From: Paenibacillus tundrae
GTDB lineage: Bacteria; Bacillota; Bacilli; Paenibacillales; Paenibacillaceae
Direction: 5' to 3'
DNA: 64,000 nt
Assembly (NCBI RefSeq): GCF_036884255.1
Contig: NZ_CP145605.1
Location: 1,984,001 to 2,048,000 of the forward strand
Positions 41,194 to 50,822 of this stretch are shown here, in pieces. The first letter of the stretch is position 1. The number at the start of each line of letters is the position of its first letter. The translations under genes and the position numbers were made by a program. Below the pieces are notes generated by a model that was not told the DNA's origin, did not search any database, and was given only the letters and a program-made list of their open reading frames with translations.

Positions 41194-41916
41194 ATGATGA
41201 GCTTAAATCCGTTTGAGGGATATCGTATTACCAGCTCATTTGGTTATCGTATTCATCCCATCCATGGCGGGCAGACATTTCATCGGGGTATTGATCTGGT
41301 CACAGAGCCATGGAATGGCTCTGTCTATGCTTTTTTGGAGGGAGTCGTACGATTTGCTGGTGAAGGGGTTACAGGCTCAGGATTCGGAGGTTACGGGCTT
41401 ACAGTAGCGGTAGAAGATCATCGAGGTTACTTACATTGTTACGCTCATCTGTCCCGAATTGCGGTGAAGGTTGGACAACATGTTCAGCAAAAGCAACTCA
41501 TTGGCAATCAGGGCAGTACGGGTCAGAGCACAGGACCGCATGTGCATTATGAAATACGTAAAGCAAGTAGACCCTCTTATGGTTTCACAGCGAGTGAGAA
41601 TGGCGTTGTCGAGCCGGAAACATATCTGAAGTCCGAATATCGCTCCATGGCGGAGGAAGAGGAGGCACAGCCCATGACAAGTGAGGAGAAGCAAAGGTTT
41701 GAGACTATGCAGAGAACATTGGAAGCTCAGGCGTCCTGGATTAAGCAGCAGCAAAATCGTGCCAATATGCCCTGTCCCGCCTGGGCACAAGATGCATTCA
41801 ATTATTACCGTTCATTCATCATGACGGATACAGGGAGCTATGATTTTTGGAGGTTGCTTGTCATTATGTACCGCAAGGAGAAGAATATTAACGTAAATCC
41901 CGACGCGACAAATTAA
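41194..41916 (+). CDS. M23 family metallopeptidase
   Basis: About 240 residues. The LytM-type domain (1-150) shows SSFGYRIHPIHGGQTFHRGIDL, with the zinc His and Asp, YAHLSRI, and the GPHVHYEIR HxH motif. There is no signal peptide, so the export route is unclear; phage-type endolysins and some spore proteins share this. Residues 150-240 form a charged helix and a short tail (CPAWAQDAFNYYRSF). It cleaves peptide cross-links in peptidoglycan by family. Confidence 0.88.
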   Translation: MMSLNPFEGYRITSSFGYRIHPIHGGQTFHRGIDLVTEPWNGSVYAFLEGVVRFAGEGVTGSGFGGYGLTVAVEDHRGYLHCYAHLSRIAVKVGQHVQQKQLIGNQGSTGQSTGPHVHYEIRKASRPSYGFTASENGVVEPETYLKSEYRSMAEEEEAQPMTSEEKQRFETMQRTLEAQASWIKQQQNRANMPCPAWAQDAFNYYRSFIMTDTGSYDFWRLLVIMYRKEKNINVNPDATN

Positions 41917-42113
41917 CAACTAGGTATTGACCAGGCTAATGATTGTTCCAACCATGTGATAAGCTTCAACAAAGTCCTAATGCTCTTCAACAGGTAGCTG
42001 AACTTAGGCAGATATAGGCGGATAACCATTTATGTATTATTGCCAATTCGCCCGGTTCAAAAAAATGCTGTTGTCATATGTTAGGGTATACCTGATGAAG
42101 AGGAGGCAATCAC

Positions 42114-42248
42114 ATGAGCGAAGTAGGATATGGCTGTGGTGGTAACAACGTAGGTGGCGTGGGTGGTTACAACCCATTCACATCGACAGGTGCAATCTTG
42201 GTATTGTTCATTCTGTTGGTTATCATCACTAAAGCGTTCTGTGTATAA
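42114..42248 (+). CDS. yjcZ: YjcZ family small sporulation membrane protein
   Basis: 44 residues: a Gly-rich N-terminal half (GYGCGGNNVGGVGGY) and a C-terminal hydrophobic helix (AILVLFILLVIITKAF), the hallmark of YjcZ/YjcM-type sporulation proteins. The RBS AGGAGG lies nine bases before the ATG, and a strong terminator follows. Confidence 0.92.
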   Translation: MSEVGYGCGGNNVGGVGGYNPFTSTGAILVLFILLVIITKAFCV

Positions 42249-42272
42249 TTCGTAAACAATTCTCTAAATAGA

Positions 42273-42303
42273 AAAGGGAAGCCGTTCACACGGCTTCCCT
42301 TTC
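42273..42303 (+). terminator. Terminator after yjcZ
   Basis: AAAGGGAAGCCG/CGGCTTCCCTTT perfect hairpin around TTCACA. Confidence 0.85.
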
Positions 42304-42393
42304 ATACATTATAATGGCGAAGGTTGAGTCACTATTATGACTTGATATGTCTTCATCCAATCTCAATAAATCCTTTTTGATCCCTAATCAATA

Positions 42394-43443
42394 CTACTGG
42401 ACATAAATCTCAACAATCGCAACATCTCTTTCCTTCGCTAAATCGATAAAGGCAGAGGATGTCTGTACGAGTGGACGGAAGTAATCCGCTGGATTATTCA
42501 TGACAATGAGACCAGTCTGACCTGTGGTGAGAAGAACTCGTTTACCGATAAAATTAGGAAGCATATGTTTAATAAGTTCCTGAGTGACTTCTCCATTTAA
42601 TTGACCAAAACTAAGGCTGTACAGCTCGCATAAGACAGAGATTAGCTCTTGTTTGGTCTGATATACCCGATTGGTTGTCATGGCGCTGTACACGTCAGCT
42701 ACAGCTGTAATACGGGAGTATGGATGAATCTCGTCTCTTTTTAGTCCGTAAGGATAACCACTACCATCCTCACGCTCATGATGCTGTAATGCTACGGTTG
42801 CAAGAAGTTCATCTTGAGTCGATTCCATAATAATCTCATACCCATATAGGGTGTGCTTTTTCATTTCTTCGAATTCTTCCGGAGTTAATTTCCCCGGCTT
42901 ATGTAACATTTCAGGAGGAATCTTCGATTTGCCGATGTCGTGCAAATAACCAGCTTTGGCCACGGTCAAACACTCTTCTGGATTATACCCCATCCACCCC
43001 GCGATATAGAAGGCAAGCATGCCAACTTGTAACGAATGAGTGTACGTGTATTCGTTATCTCCGTCCATCATAAGTAGAAGAGAAACGACATCTTTTTGTT
43101 TTTCAAGCTGAGATGTTAAGTTAACTAAGATATGATCAACCTGAGTCTCATCAATAAATCCCTTTTCCATGGCTTGCTCGAACAACGTTTCAGTACCTTT
43201 TATCGTATCTTCAAACAGATTAGTTAAAAGACGGGTTTGATCGGAACGTAAGGTTTGTTCATCAGAGTGTAAATCGGATGGTGTATGCTCTACATCTGCG
43301 TAATCGATTCCGTGTTGCAGCAATTTGGCAATATCATCTTCGCTAAGCGTGGAACCTTTCACCAGCATGTGGAGACCTGCATTGTTATATACGTCATTTA
43401 TTAACAGGTCGCCAGGTTTAAGATCAGTAACATGCACTCTCAC
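42394..43443 (-). CDS. HD-GYP domain protein (c-di-GMP phosphodiesterase type)
   Basis: About 349 residues from the GTG at 43443, chosen for AAGGTGG seven bases before; a reading from 43515 has no RBS. It has an N-terminal domain (1-110) then the HD-GYP core with YLHDIGKSKIP and HHEREDGSGYP, plus VYSAMTTNRVYQ. The family hydrolyses c-di-GMP to GMP, with metal ligands on these motifs. A paralogue lies at 45.9 kb. No sensory domain is evident. Confidence 0.92.
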   Translation of the reverse strand: MRVHVTDLKPGDLLINDVYNNAGLHMLVKGSTLSEDDIAKLLQHGIDYADVEHTPSDLHSDEQTLRSDQTRLLTNLFEDTIKGTETLFEQAMEKGFIDETQVDHILVNLTSQLEKQKDVVSLLLMMDGDNEYTYTHSLQVGMLAFYIAGWMGYNPEECLTVAKAGYLHDIGKSKIPPEMLHKPGKLTPEEFEEMKKHTLYGYEIIMESTQDELLATVALQHHEREDGSGYPYGLKRDEIHPYSRITAVADVYSAMTTNRVYQTKQELISVLCELYSLSFGQLNGEVTQELIKHMLPNFIGKRVLLTTGQTGLIVMNNPADYFRPLVQTSSAFIDLAKERDVAIVEIYVQ

Positions 43444-43563
43444 GTATAAACCACCTTTTCCTCGACTAATATCGACACATATCATTATAATAACAAGAAA
43501 AAAATGGGTTGACAACGACTTGTTTACTAATTTAATTAGTAATTCAAGAGTTAGAATAACTAA

Positions 43564-44304
43564 TTATTGTTGTTGCATAGGGTTCCAAGGACCCAATTGA
43601 TGACCCTTCCACTCGGAGCCATCTTCCCATATTTCTTTTTTCCAGATCGGCACAGTTTGCTTCAATCTCTCGATGGCATAACGACTTGCATCGTAACAAT
43701 CACTGCGATGAGGAGAGGAGACGGCAATGACCACACTAATCTCAGCAACGTCTACTTGTCCAATTCGATGGCTTATTGCGCATAACACGCCAGGCCAGCG
43801 CTCAGAGATTTCATCACCGATGGCTGCCATCTGTGCTAGCGCCATGGGAACATAAGCTTCATATTCCAAGTGCACTGTTCGTTGTTCACCCGTCATCTCG
43901 CGCGTAGTTCCGACAAACGTAAGAGCAGCACCATGGTTAGCGGTAATGACAAGATTGGTCGTTGCTTCCACAGACAAGGGAGATGTAGTGATCTGATATC
44001 GTCCATCTGGAGTAGTAGAGGAAGCCCCTTGCTCGGACTTCCGATTCTCTGTGCCATCACCTCCGGATACAGGAGGTATCAAAGCAATCTCATCTTGAGC
44101 CGATATAATAGTATCGGCAGGAGCGTACTGTTGGTTTACAGCAAGAAAGGAAGTGCGGATCTGAGAGGCTAATTCAGGGTATGATTCGGCTAATTTTTCT
44201 TTCAAAAGAGCAGCTGTTGGCTCAGCTCCGTCATATTCATATTCAATCAGAGAAGTGCCGAGGCGTTCAGCAATACCTGCAAATAGTTGAATGTTCAATT
44301 TCAT
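43564..44304 (-). CDS. MoaD-MoaE fusion (molybdopterin synthase)
   Basis: About 246 residues from the ATG at 44304, preceded by AAAGGTGG. Residues 1-82 are MoaD (MKLNIQLFAGIAERLG to ALIPPVSGG) with its GG at 81-82. A polar linker to about 108 leads to MoaE (RYQITTSPLSVEATTNL, then AALTFVGTTRE, YEAYVPMA, SHRIGQVDVAEISVVIAVSSPHR and IWKKEIWEDGSEWKG). MoaD normally needs a free C-terminal Gly for thiocarboxylation, so the fusion must be cleaved after GG or work otherwise. M. tuberculosis MoaX is a known precedent. Confidence 0.93.
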   Translation of the reverse strand: MKLNIQLFAGIAERLGTSLIEYEYDGAEPTAALLKEKLAESYPELASQIRTSFLAVNQQYAPADTIISAQDEIALIPPVSGGDGTENRKSEQGASSTTPDGRYQITTSPLSVEATTNLVITANHGAALTFVGTTREMTGEQRTVHLEYEAYVPMALAQMAAIGDEISERWPGVLCAISHRIGQVDVAEISVVIAVSSPHRSDCYDASRYAIERLKQTVPIWKKEIWEDGSEWKGHQLGPWNPMQQQ

Positions 44305-44427
44305 GAGAATTTTCCACCTTTTTTTCAAAATCTAAACCCTTTCAATATATCATAACGAGAAGGAAAATGTTATGCTTATCTATTAGAGGAATGAACGTTT
44401 TAAACGGAATCAGAAGGAGGCGGTGTG

Positions 44428-45858
44428 ATGAGCACCACGAATACACAAGTGTTAACAATACTGCATACGAATGACATTCACAGTCATTTTGGTGCCATGA
44501 GTTCGATCGCCGCCATGATTGAAAAAGAAAGAGAACAAGCTGAGAATATTTTGGTTCTTGATATAGGAGATCATATGGATCGTAAGGCTGTGGAGACGGA
44601 AGGCACACTTGGAGCAGCCAACGTCGACGTGATCAATCTTACTGGATATGATGCCATTACGATCGGGAATAACGAAGGACTTACGATAACACCTGAACAA
44701 CTGGCAAGAACATATTCCGGGCTCCAATGTCCTGTTGTTTGCGGAAATGTTGTGGAATATGAGACTGGACTTGTCCCATCCTGGATGCACACGTCGCTCG
44801 TCGTGACCAAGGGTGAATTTCGCATCGGTTTATTAGGGGCAACAGCACCATTCACTACGTTCTATGATTTGTTAGGATGGAGTCTTCTTGATCCTATCGA
44901 GACGCTGAGTAAACAAGTTGCTGAATTGTCTCCCAAGGTGGATGTCATCATTGTTTTATCACATTTGGGACTATCCACAGATCGCAGATTGGCAGAGCAG
45001 ATTGAAGGCATTGACGTGATCTTGGGCGGACATACACATCATGTGCTTGAGGAGCCTCTGATAATTGGCAATACCACCATTGCAGCAAGCGGTAAGTTCG
45101 GGGAATGGCTCGGTAAAGTGGTCTTAGAGCGTCAGAACTCTACGAGCAAGCCTATCCTTGTAAGCAGTGGATGTGTTCCGGTGACATCCACTCTTCTGGA
45201 AGAGCAAGTTACTCTCGCAATCGCTACGAATCGTGCTGAAGCAGAGAAATCACTAGAGCAGACAGCCGTAATGGTGGACAAGCCACTTTCCGTTCATTAT
45301 GAGCGTGAATCCCCTTTTGCCACCTTGCTTGCGCAAGCGGTTAGACAGGCTACAGGTACCCAAGTGTCTCTGGTGAATGCAGGACAGTTACTTGGAGATC
45401 TTCCACAGGGAGTTATTACCAAAGGAATGTTACATTCCCTATGTCCTTCTCCGATCAATGCTTGTACAATATGCTTAAAAGGCAGCCACATCCGTGAAGC
45501 ACTTGAGCAATCATTGCTGCCAGAGTTTACGGATAAACCAATCATTGGATTTGGGTTTCGTGGGAAGGTTCTAGGAACGTTATGCGTGGACGGGATGGAG
45601 ATTGAATATGATCCTGAGCGACCGGCATATGAGAAAATTCGTTCTATACGTATTGCGGGCAGTCCTATTCAGGAGGAACAACAATATGTGGTCGGTACAC
45701 TCGGAATGTTTACGTTTAATGTGGGATATCCTCCACTCGCCCAGGGTACAGAAACGAATTATTATCTTCCAGAATTCTTACGGGATCTAGTGGAAATAGA
45801 ACTAAAACGACCAGGAGCGCTGGACGAATGCCTGCGACCTCGCTGGCGAGAAATATAA
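44428..45858 (+). CDS. 5'-nucleotidase/metallophosphatase (YunD-like)
   Basis: About 476 residues. The N-terminal calcineurin-like phosphoesterase has LHTNDIHSHF, DIGDHMDR, GNNE and GGHTHHV metal-ligand motifs. The C-terminal domain is that of 5'-nucleotidases (SLVNAGQLLGDL region). No signal peptide, so cytoplasmic; the likely substrate is a nucleotide phosphoester. The ATG at 44428 has AAGGAGGCG before it. It diverges from the moaD-moaE gene. Confidence 0.9.
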   Translation: MSTTNTQVLTILHTNDIHSHFGAMSSIAAMIEKEREQAENILVLDIGDHMDRKAVETEGTLGAANVDVINLTGYDAITIGNNEGLTITPEQLARTYSGLQCPVVCGNVVEYETGLVPSWMHTSLVVTKGEFRIGLLGATAPFTTFYDLLGWSLLDPIETLSKQVAELSPKVDVIIVLSHLGLSTDRRLAEQIEGIDVILGGHTHHVLEEPLIIGNTTIAASGKFGEWLGKVVLERQNSTSKPILVSSGCVPVTSTLLEEQVTLAIATNRAEAEKSLEQTAVMVDKPLSVHYERESPFATLLAQAVRQATGTQVSLVNAGQLLGDLPQGVITKGMLHSLCPSPINACTICLKGSHIREALEQSLLPEFTDKPIIGFGFRGKVLGTLCVDGMEIEYDPERPAYEKIRSIRIAGSPIQEEQQYVVGTLGMFTFNVGYPPLAQGTETNYYLPEFLRDLVEIELKRPGALDECLRPRWREI

Positions 45859-45927
45859 TAAGTACTTGCCTTCTGCTGAAGCGGCGGCTAGTTGCAATTA
45901 CATCTACGGAGCGGGAGAGGATAGGCT

Positions 45928-47052
45928 GTGCGTTTAGTACATATAAACTTATTGCAGCCTGGCATGAAGCTGGGGAAAAGGATATATAGCGAAGAGGGTT
46001 TGGTACTGCTCAGTGAGGATGTGGAATTAACTCAGCGATTAATCTCTCGAATGAAAGATCTCGGGATCGGATATGTCTATATAAAAGACGCGGCAACAGA
46101 GGATATCATTGTACCCGAAATGTTACAGGAGGAGACCAAGCGTAGAGCGTTGGTTGAGATTAAGCAGCAGTTCCAGAACATGTCTGGCTTTCGAACGAAG
46201 AGCCGAATCCCGCATTTCGGTAAAACACTGACCGGATTAATGAATACGATTTTAGAAGACATCGGTAGCCAGAAGGAAGCCATGATTATGCTCATGGACA
46301 TGAACTCTACTGATTTTGACTTATATAATCATTCATTGAATGTTTGTGTATATACATTGGTTCTTGGGGTAGCATCGGGCTACAATAGACAACAGCTAAT
46401 GGAAATTGGCCTTGGTGCCTTATTGCATGATATCGGAAAAACACAGATAGCTTCAGAAGTACTGTATAAGCCTTCTAGATTAACGGACGAGGAATTCAAA
46501 CTCATTCAGCAGCATACTACATATGGACATCGTATCCTCAAAGACGAGCCGGGTATACCGCTTTTGGCTGCACATTGCGCACTCCAGCATCATGAACGAA
46601 TTGACGGTAGCGGTTATCCATTCGGCCTAAAAGGTAATGAAATTCATGAATATGCCAAATGGATTGCACTCGCGGATTCATACGATGCGATGACAACCAA
46701 TCGAGTGTATCAGCAAGCCTTATTACCACATCAAGCTGTGGAAGTACTCTACACTGGTTCTTGTACGCTTTATGAACAACGGATGCTTGAGAAATTTCGA
46801 GATTGTGTTGCGATCTATCCTATTGGCATGTCGGTTACACTAAGTACAGGTGAGGTTGGTGTCGTGGCCTCGATCCATCCACGTATCCCGCAACGCCCAA
46901 TCATTCGAGTGCTGAAGGATGCAGAGGGTCAGGTTTTGCATGCACCCTATGAGATTGATCTATCGACTGCATTGTCAGTTATGATTACAGGTGTGGAGGG
47001 CGCGGAAGAGATGCCTTCGATGCCAGTTAGTGGACAGTATTTGGAAAGCTGA
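45928..47052 (+). CDS. HD-GYP domain protein, second copy
   Basis: 374 residues, GTG start with GAGCGGGAGAGG upstream. The HD-GYP core has LLHDIGKTQIASEVL and HHERIDGSGYPFGLKG, then ADSYDAMTTNRVYQ. It is similar in order and length to the HD-GYP protein at 42.4 kb and shares the N-terminal GMKLGKRIYSEEGLVLLSEDV domain type. By family it degrades c-di-GMP. Own terminator downstream. Confidence 0.93.
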   Translation: MRLVHINLLQPGMKLGKRIYSEEGLVLLSEDVELTQRLISRMKDLGIGYVYIKDAATEDIIVPEMLQEETKRRALVEIKQQFQNMSGFRTKSRIPHFGKTLTGLMNTILEDIGSQKEAMIMLMDMNSTDFDLYNHSLNVCVYTLVLGVASGYNRQQLMEIGLGALLHDIGKTQIASEVLYKPSRLTDEEFKLIQQHTTYGHRILKDEPGIPLLAAHCALQHHERIDGSGYPFGLKGNEIHEYAKWIALADSYDAMTTNRVYQQALLPHQAVEVLYTGSCTLYEQRMLEKFRDCVAIYPIGMSVTLSTGEVGVVASIHPRIPQRPIIRVLKDAEGQVLHAPYEIDLSTALSVMITGVEGAEEMPSMPVSGQYLES

Positions 47053-47073
47053 CATCCAACTTAATCAGTACAA

Positions 47074-47130
47074 GACGCTTCTATCGTAATATTTGGGTTG
47101 AATAGACTCAATATACAGGAGCGTTTTTTT
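47074..47130 (+). terminator. Terminator after HD-GYP gene
   Basis: ACGCT pairs with AGCGT and inner TTGA/TCAA arms are present, with seven T. Confidence 0.7.
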
Positions 47131-47401
47131 GCCTTGTAATTGTACCCATTAGTTATAAGGTTGTTCAAAGTTACGCTTTATGATGATGAAACAAATCTGG
47201 TCTGATTATCTACAATTAAAGTGGGTTTTACAGTACAAATGTAAGCCTACGTAGGGCAGTTTTCCTACACGAAATAGACAGACCCTTTCCTCCGAGGCAT
47301 TCAAAATTGTGCTATGATAAAAGATAGCTCCAAAAAGATTGAGTCGGAGTATGATGTAAATAAAAATTTTTAGGTTAATAAAAGGAATAAGGTGAAAAAC
47401 A
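47131..47401. other. Upstream region of yfkAB
   Basis: Gene-free. A TGCTATGAT extended -10 near 47313-47321 may start yfkAB transcription. CCTACGTAGG (near 47248) is a short palindrome. Nothing else recognised. Confidence 0.35.
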
Positions 47402-48538
47402 ATGACCATGCTAAATTCAGGATCGGTTCAACCGATGCCTTTATCGCCGACAAACGATCCATGGGATCCAATCGGTTCTTTGCGTACATATGGACGCCAT
47501 GTACTGACTAGTGTAGAAATGACCGTGACTCATTTGTGTAATATGCGCTGCGAGCATTGCGCGGTGGGTGATATGCTTACGATGCGTGAGGCTCCAGCTC
47601 TTCCGTTGCCTTTGATGTTGAAACGGTTAGATGAGGTAGAACATCTGCAAACGATTAGTTTGACAGGTGGGGAACCAAGCTTCAGTCAGAAAACGGTGGA
47701 TGAGATGATTATTCCGCTGCTCAAATATGCGAAGGAGCGTGGCATAAGGTCCCAGATCAATTCCAATCTTACGCTAGATCTGAATCGATATGAGAAGTTG
47801 CTTCCTTATTTGGATGTCATGCACATCTCCTTTAATTATCTGAATGCGGATGATTTCCATCAAGTTGGGTTTGCGAACAGTGGCAGACCGGTTAAACGCG
47901 AAGTTGCGGTGAAGATGTACGAGAAAATGATCGAAAACTCACGTAAGTTAAGTGAAGCTGGCATGTTTATCTCTGCCGAGTCCATGATTAACTACCGTAC
48001 TCATGACAAACTCGAGGGTATTCACCAGTTAATTCGTGAGATGGGCTGTGTACGTCATGAAGTGCATCCGATGTATAATTCGAACTTTGCATCCAACCTG
48101 CCTGTTCTGTCGCTGGATCATATGCGTACGGCCATTCATCGATTGCTTGACGTACGTGATAAGGAGATGTGGATGTTGTTCGGTACACTTCCATTCTTCG
48201 CATGTAGCGCTGCGGAACAGGATCGTGAGCTGATTAATCGTCTGCACAGTGAACCGAACGTAACCGTTCGTAACGATCCAGATGGGCGTAACCGAGTTAA
48301 CGTAAATATGTTTACAGGTAATGTGTATGTGACTGACTTTGCAGACATCCCAGCCTTTGGCAACATTCGAGATCGTAAGCTGGATGATGTCTTCCATGAG
48401 TGGTCGGCAGAGCATCCGCTGAACCAGACAGTGAATTGTCACTGTGATATCGCATCCTGCTGCGGCCCTAATCTGTTGGTGGCGGATATGTATTATAAGG
48501 GTGTTGATTTTAAATCAAGAAAGGCAATTACACGCTGA
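47402..48538 (+). CDS. yfkAB: Radical SAM protein YfkAB
   Basis: 378 residues. The radical SAM cluster motif CNMRCEHC (CxxxCxxC) lies near residue 47, SLTGGEPSFS binds SAM, and a C-terminal CHCDIASCC (the CxCxxxxC motif) ends the protein. It matches the YfkA/YfkB radical SAM protein of Bacillales, which is fused here as one gene. The reaction is unknown. ATG start with a GGAATAAGGTG leader. Confidence 0.92.
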   Translation: MTMLNSGSVQPMPLSPTNDPWDPIGSLRTYGRHVLTSVEMTVTHLCNMRCEHCAVGDMLTMREAPALPLPLMLKRLDEVEHLQTISLTGGEPSFSQKTVDEMIIPLLKYAKERGIRSQINSNLTLDLNRYEKLLPYLDVMHISFNYLNADDFHQVGFANSGRPVKREVAVKMYEKMIENSRKLSEAGMFISAESMINYRTHDKLEGIHQLIREMGCVRHEVHPMYNSNFASNLPVLSLDHMRTAIHRLLDVRDKEMWMLFGTLPFFACSAAEQDRELINRLHSEPNVTVRNDPDGRNRVNVNMFTGNVYVTDFADIPAFGNIRDRKLDDVFHEWSAEHPLNQTVNCHCDIASCCGPNLLVADMYYKGVDFKSRKAITR

Positions 48539-48583
48539 CCTTCCAGGTGCATTCCTGAATAGATAGAAAAGGGGAGTTTCGAC

Positions 48584-49936
48584 TTGGATATTCATACCGA
48601 ATTTCATCTTGGGCAATTACTGTTTAATCTGGTGTGTGTGTTTCTGCTCGTCTTCTTGAATGGCGTATTTGTTGCAGCGGAATTTTCCCTCGTGAAAGTG
48701 AGGCAGACTCGTCTGACGCAATTACAGAGTGAGGGCAATCGTCTGGCTGGCTATGCGCTAAAAGTGAACGGCAAACTGGATGCGTATCTATCTGCAACCC
48801 AGTTTGGAATCACGTTGACTTCCCTTGGACTTGGATGGCTCGGTGAACCAGCGATATCTGAATTACTGGTTCAACCCCTCATGACCAAGCTTGGTGTAGT
48901 AGATACAGCGCTCATATCGACAGTTTCCGTTATCGTAGGTTTCAGTATTATTACGTTCCTACATATCGTACTTGGTGAGCTTGCTCCCAAATCACTGGCG
49001 ATTCAAAAGACAGACGGAGTTGCGCTGTTCTTGTCTGCACCACTGCTCCTTTTCTATAAAATCTTCTTCCCATTCATCTGGGTGTTAAATGCGTCGGCGA
49101 ATGCGTTACTCCGTCTTGCTGGAATTGAACCTGCAAGTGAAGGAGAAGCACATTCTGAGGATGAGCTGCGCATTCTCATGAAACAAAGTGCCAAGAGTGG
49201 AGTTATTGATAAGGATGAGATCAAATTGATGGATAACATCTTTGATTTCTCTGATATGCTCGCTCGTGAGGTCATGTTGCCACGTACAGATATGGATTGT
49301 CTTTACACCAATCTGTCTTTGGAGGAGAATCTGAAGATCATCAATGCGACTAAGCACTCTCGATATCCGGTAGCGGTGGAGGATAAGGATGAGATCATTG
49401 GATTTATCCATATTACGGACTTACTGCTAGCTGAACCAGAACAACAGCATGACCTTGCTTCTCTCGTTCGTCCAATTCTCAACGTTCCGGAATCCATGGA
49501 AATTAGTCATGTGTTACGTCTCATGCAGAAGAAACATTCTCAGATGACGTTGGTGGTTGATGAATATGGCGGTACAGCCGGATTGTTAACAGCTGAAGAG
49601 ATTCTGGAAGAGATTGTCGGAGATCTGTACGATGAGTTTGAGGACGAGCGTCCACATATGGAGCGCAATGGGGATTCTTTCTCAATCGACGGTCGCTCTC
49701 TTATTGAAGAAGTGCATGAATGGACTGGAGCCGTTATCGATGATGATGAAGTGGATACCATCGGCGGCTGGCTGTTCAAGGAGCTTGAAGGTAGTCCTGC
49801 CAAAGGCAAAACACGCGAACGGAACGGATACGTATTTGAGGTGGAGGAATCCAGTCGATTGCGAATTACGCGGGTGAAGGTGTACAAGCATACAATATCG
49901 CAGGACAATGATGAACCAGACCAACAAGATGAATAA
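48584..49936 (+). CDS. CNNM/HlyC-CorC family membrane protein with CBS domains
   Basis: 450 residues; TTG start with AAAGGGGAG seven bases upstream. Residues 1-200 form the CNNM membrane domain with GVFVAAEFSLVKVRQTRL, and LGELAPKSLAIQK, the family signature. Two CBS domains follow (about 215-340; AREVMLPRTDM), then the CorC_HlyC C-terminal domain (about 350-440). The family is linked to Mg2+ or Co2+ efflux, and often mislabelled hemolysin. Confidence 0.93.
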   Translation: MDIHTEFHLGQLLFNLVCVFLLVFLNGVFVAAEFSLVKVRQTRLTQLQSEGNRLAGYALKVNGKLDAYLSATQFGITLTSLGLGWLGEPAISELLVQPLMTKLGVVDTALISTVSVIVGFSIITFLHIVLGELAPKSLAIQKTDGVALFLSAPLLLFYKIFFPFIWVLNASANALLRLAGIEPASEGEAHSEDELRILMKQSAKSGVIDKDEIKLMDNIFDFSDMLAREVMLPRTDMDCLYTNLSLEENLKIINATKHSRYPVAVEDKDEIIGFIHITDLLLAEPEQQHDLASLVRPILNVPESMEISHVLRLMQKKHSQMTLVVDEYGGTAGLLTAEEILEEIVGDLYDEFEDERPHMERNGDSFSIDGRSLIEEVHEWTGAVIDDDEVDTIGGWLFKELEGSPAKGKTRERNGYVFEVEESSRLRITRVKVYKHTISQDNDEPDQQDE

Positions 49937-49976
49937 TTAAAGTGAACACGTATGCTGAATGCTCGTGAGTTACGTT

Positions 49977-50025
49977 GACCTTCGTGAAGCTTCCCTGTGG
50001 GGATTGGAGCGGAGGTCTTTTTTTA
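49977..50025 (+). terminator. Terminator upstream of cotJ
   Basis: GACCT..CG pairs with CG..AGGTC with inner CC/GG, then eight T. Confidence 0.65.
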
Positions 50026-50150
50026 GCTTTTACTGAAAAATACGGATTAACCCATACGATTGAGACATATGGTTATAGAGACGGGAAGCGTAGGGTGATT
50101 ATGAAACGTAGGAAGGTTAATTCAAAAAAACTAGAAAGGAGGTTTGTGGT

Positions 50151-50375
50151 ATGAAGGATCCGCAGATTCGTGCATACAGGCCATTTATTGGACCATTTGA
50201 TCCGTGTGAACCGAAGGAGATTCGAACGTATTTGGTTCCTCCACAGCTGTTTATTCCATTTCAACCTATGGGATGGCCGCAGTATAGTCCCGCAGAAGCG
50301 CTTAGATTAGGAACGTTGTGGCCCGCCTTGTACAGCCCATACACATCGGCAAAAGCGAAGGAAAAGGGGGTGTAA
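50151..50375 (+). CDS. cotJA: Spore coat protein CotJA
   Basis: 74 residues: YRPFIGPFDPCEPKEIRTYLVPPQLFIPFQP is the CotJA type with Pro-rich core. AGAAAGGAGG sits 8 bases before the ATG. First gene of the cotJABC operon, a mother-cell coat operon under sigma-E in B. subtilis. CATACGAT at 50053-50060 resembles a sigma-E -10 box; its -35 is not convincing. Confidence 0.95.
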   Translation: MKDPQIRAYRPFIGPFDPCEPKEIRTYLVPPQLFIPFQPMGWPQYSPAEALRLGTLWPALYSPYTSAKAKEKGV

Positions 50376-50378
50376 TTG

Positions 50379-50657
50379 ATGGAATCTGAAGAGGTAGCTA
50401 AAGCTTGCGATGCTAGATATTATGAGTTGCTAGAGGAATTACAGGCCTTAGATTTTGTGTTAGTGGAGCTTAACCTGTATTTGGATACACATCCTGGAGA
50501 TTATCAGAGTATTGAGCAGTACAATAAGTTCGCTCAAGAACGCATGCGAGTAGCACAGGAATTTCAGCAATTGTACGGTCCGTTAACGAACTTTGGTCAT
50601 GCCTTTTCCAAATACCCGTGGGAATGGTCACAGACGCCTTGGCCTTGGCAAGTATAG
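50379..50657 (+). CDS. cotJB: Spore coat protein CotJB
   Basis: 92 residues, with ARYYELLEELQALDFVLVELNLYLDTHP and WPWQV at the end, the CotJB signature. It follows cotJA by three bases. The start is the ATG at 50379 after AAGGGGG. Part of the coat complex whose third member, cotJC, is interrupted just downstream. In the 165 bases before cotJC a short open stretch ending in a TAA near 50808 (LKLNQMEK tail) is of unknown origin. Confidence 0.95.
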   Translation: MESEEVAKACDARYYELLEELQALDFVLVELNLYLDTHPGDYQSIEQYNKFAQERMRVAQEFQQLYGPLTNFGHAFSKYPWEWSQTPWPWQV

Positions 50658-50822
50658 AAGCAGTGGGCAGAAATTAGAGCATATGCGTAAAAAGCAATTG
50701 GAATTCTTATTTTATAATTGATTTTGGGGATACGAAGATCGAGGCATTTTGGGAGCCTATGAGCTGGAGCGAGCGTTAGATTTGAAGCTGAACCAAATGG
50801 AAAAATAAAGGGGGAGCCCTGT

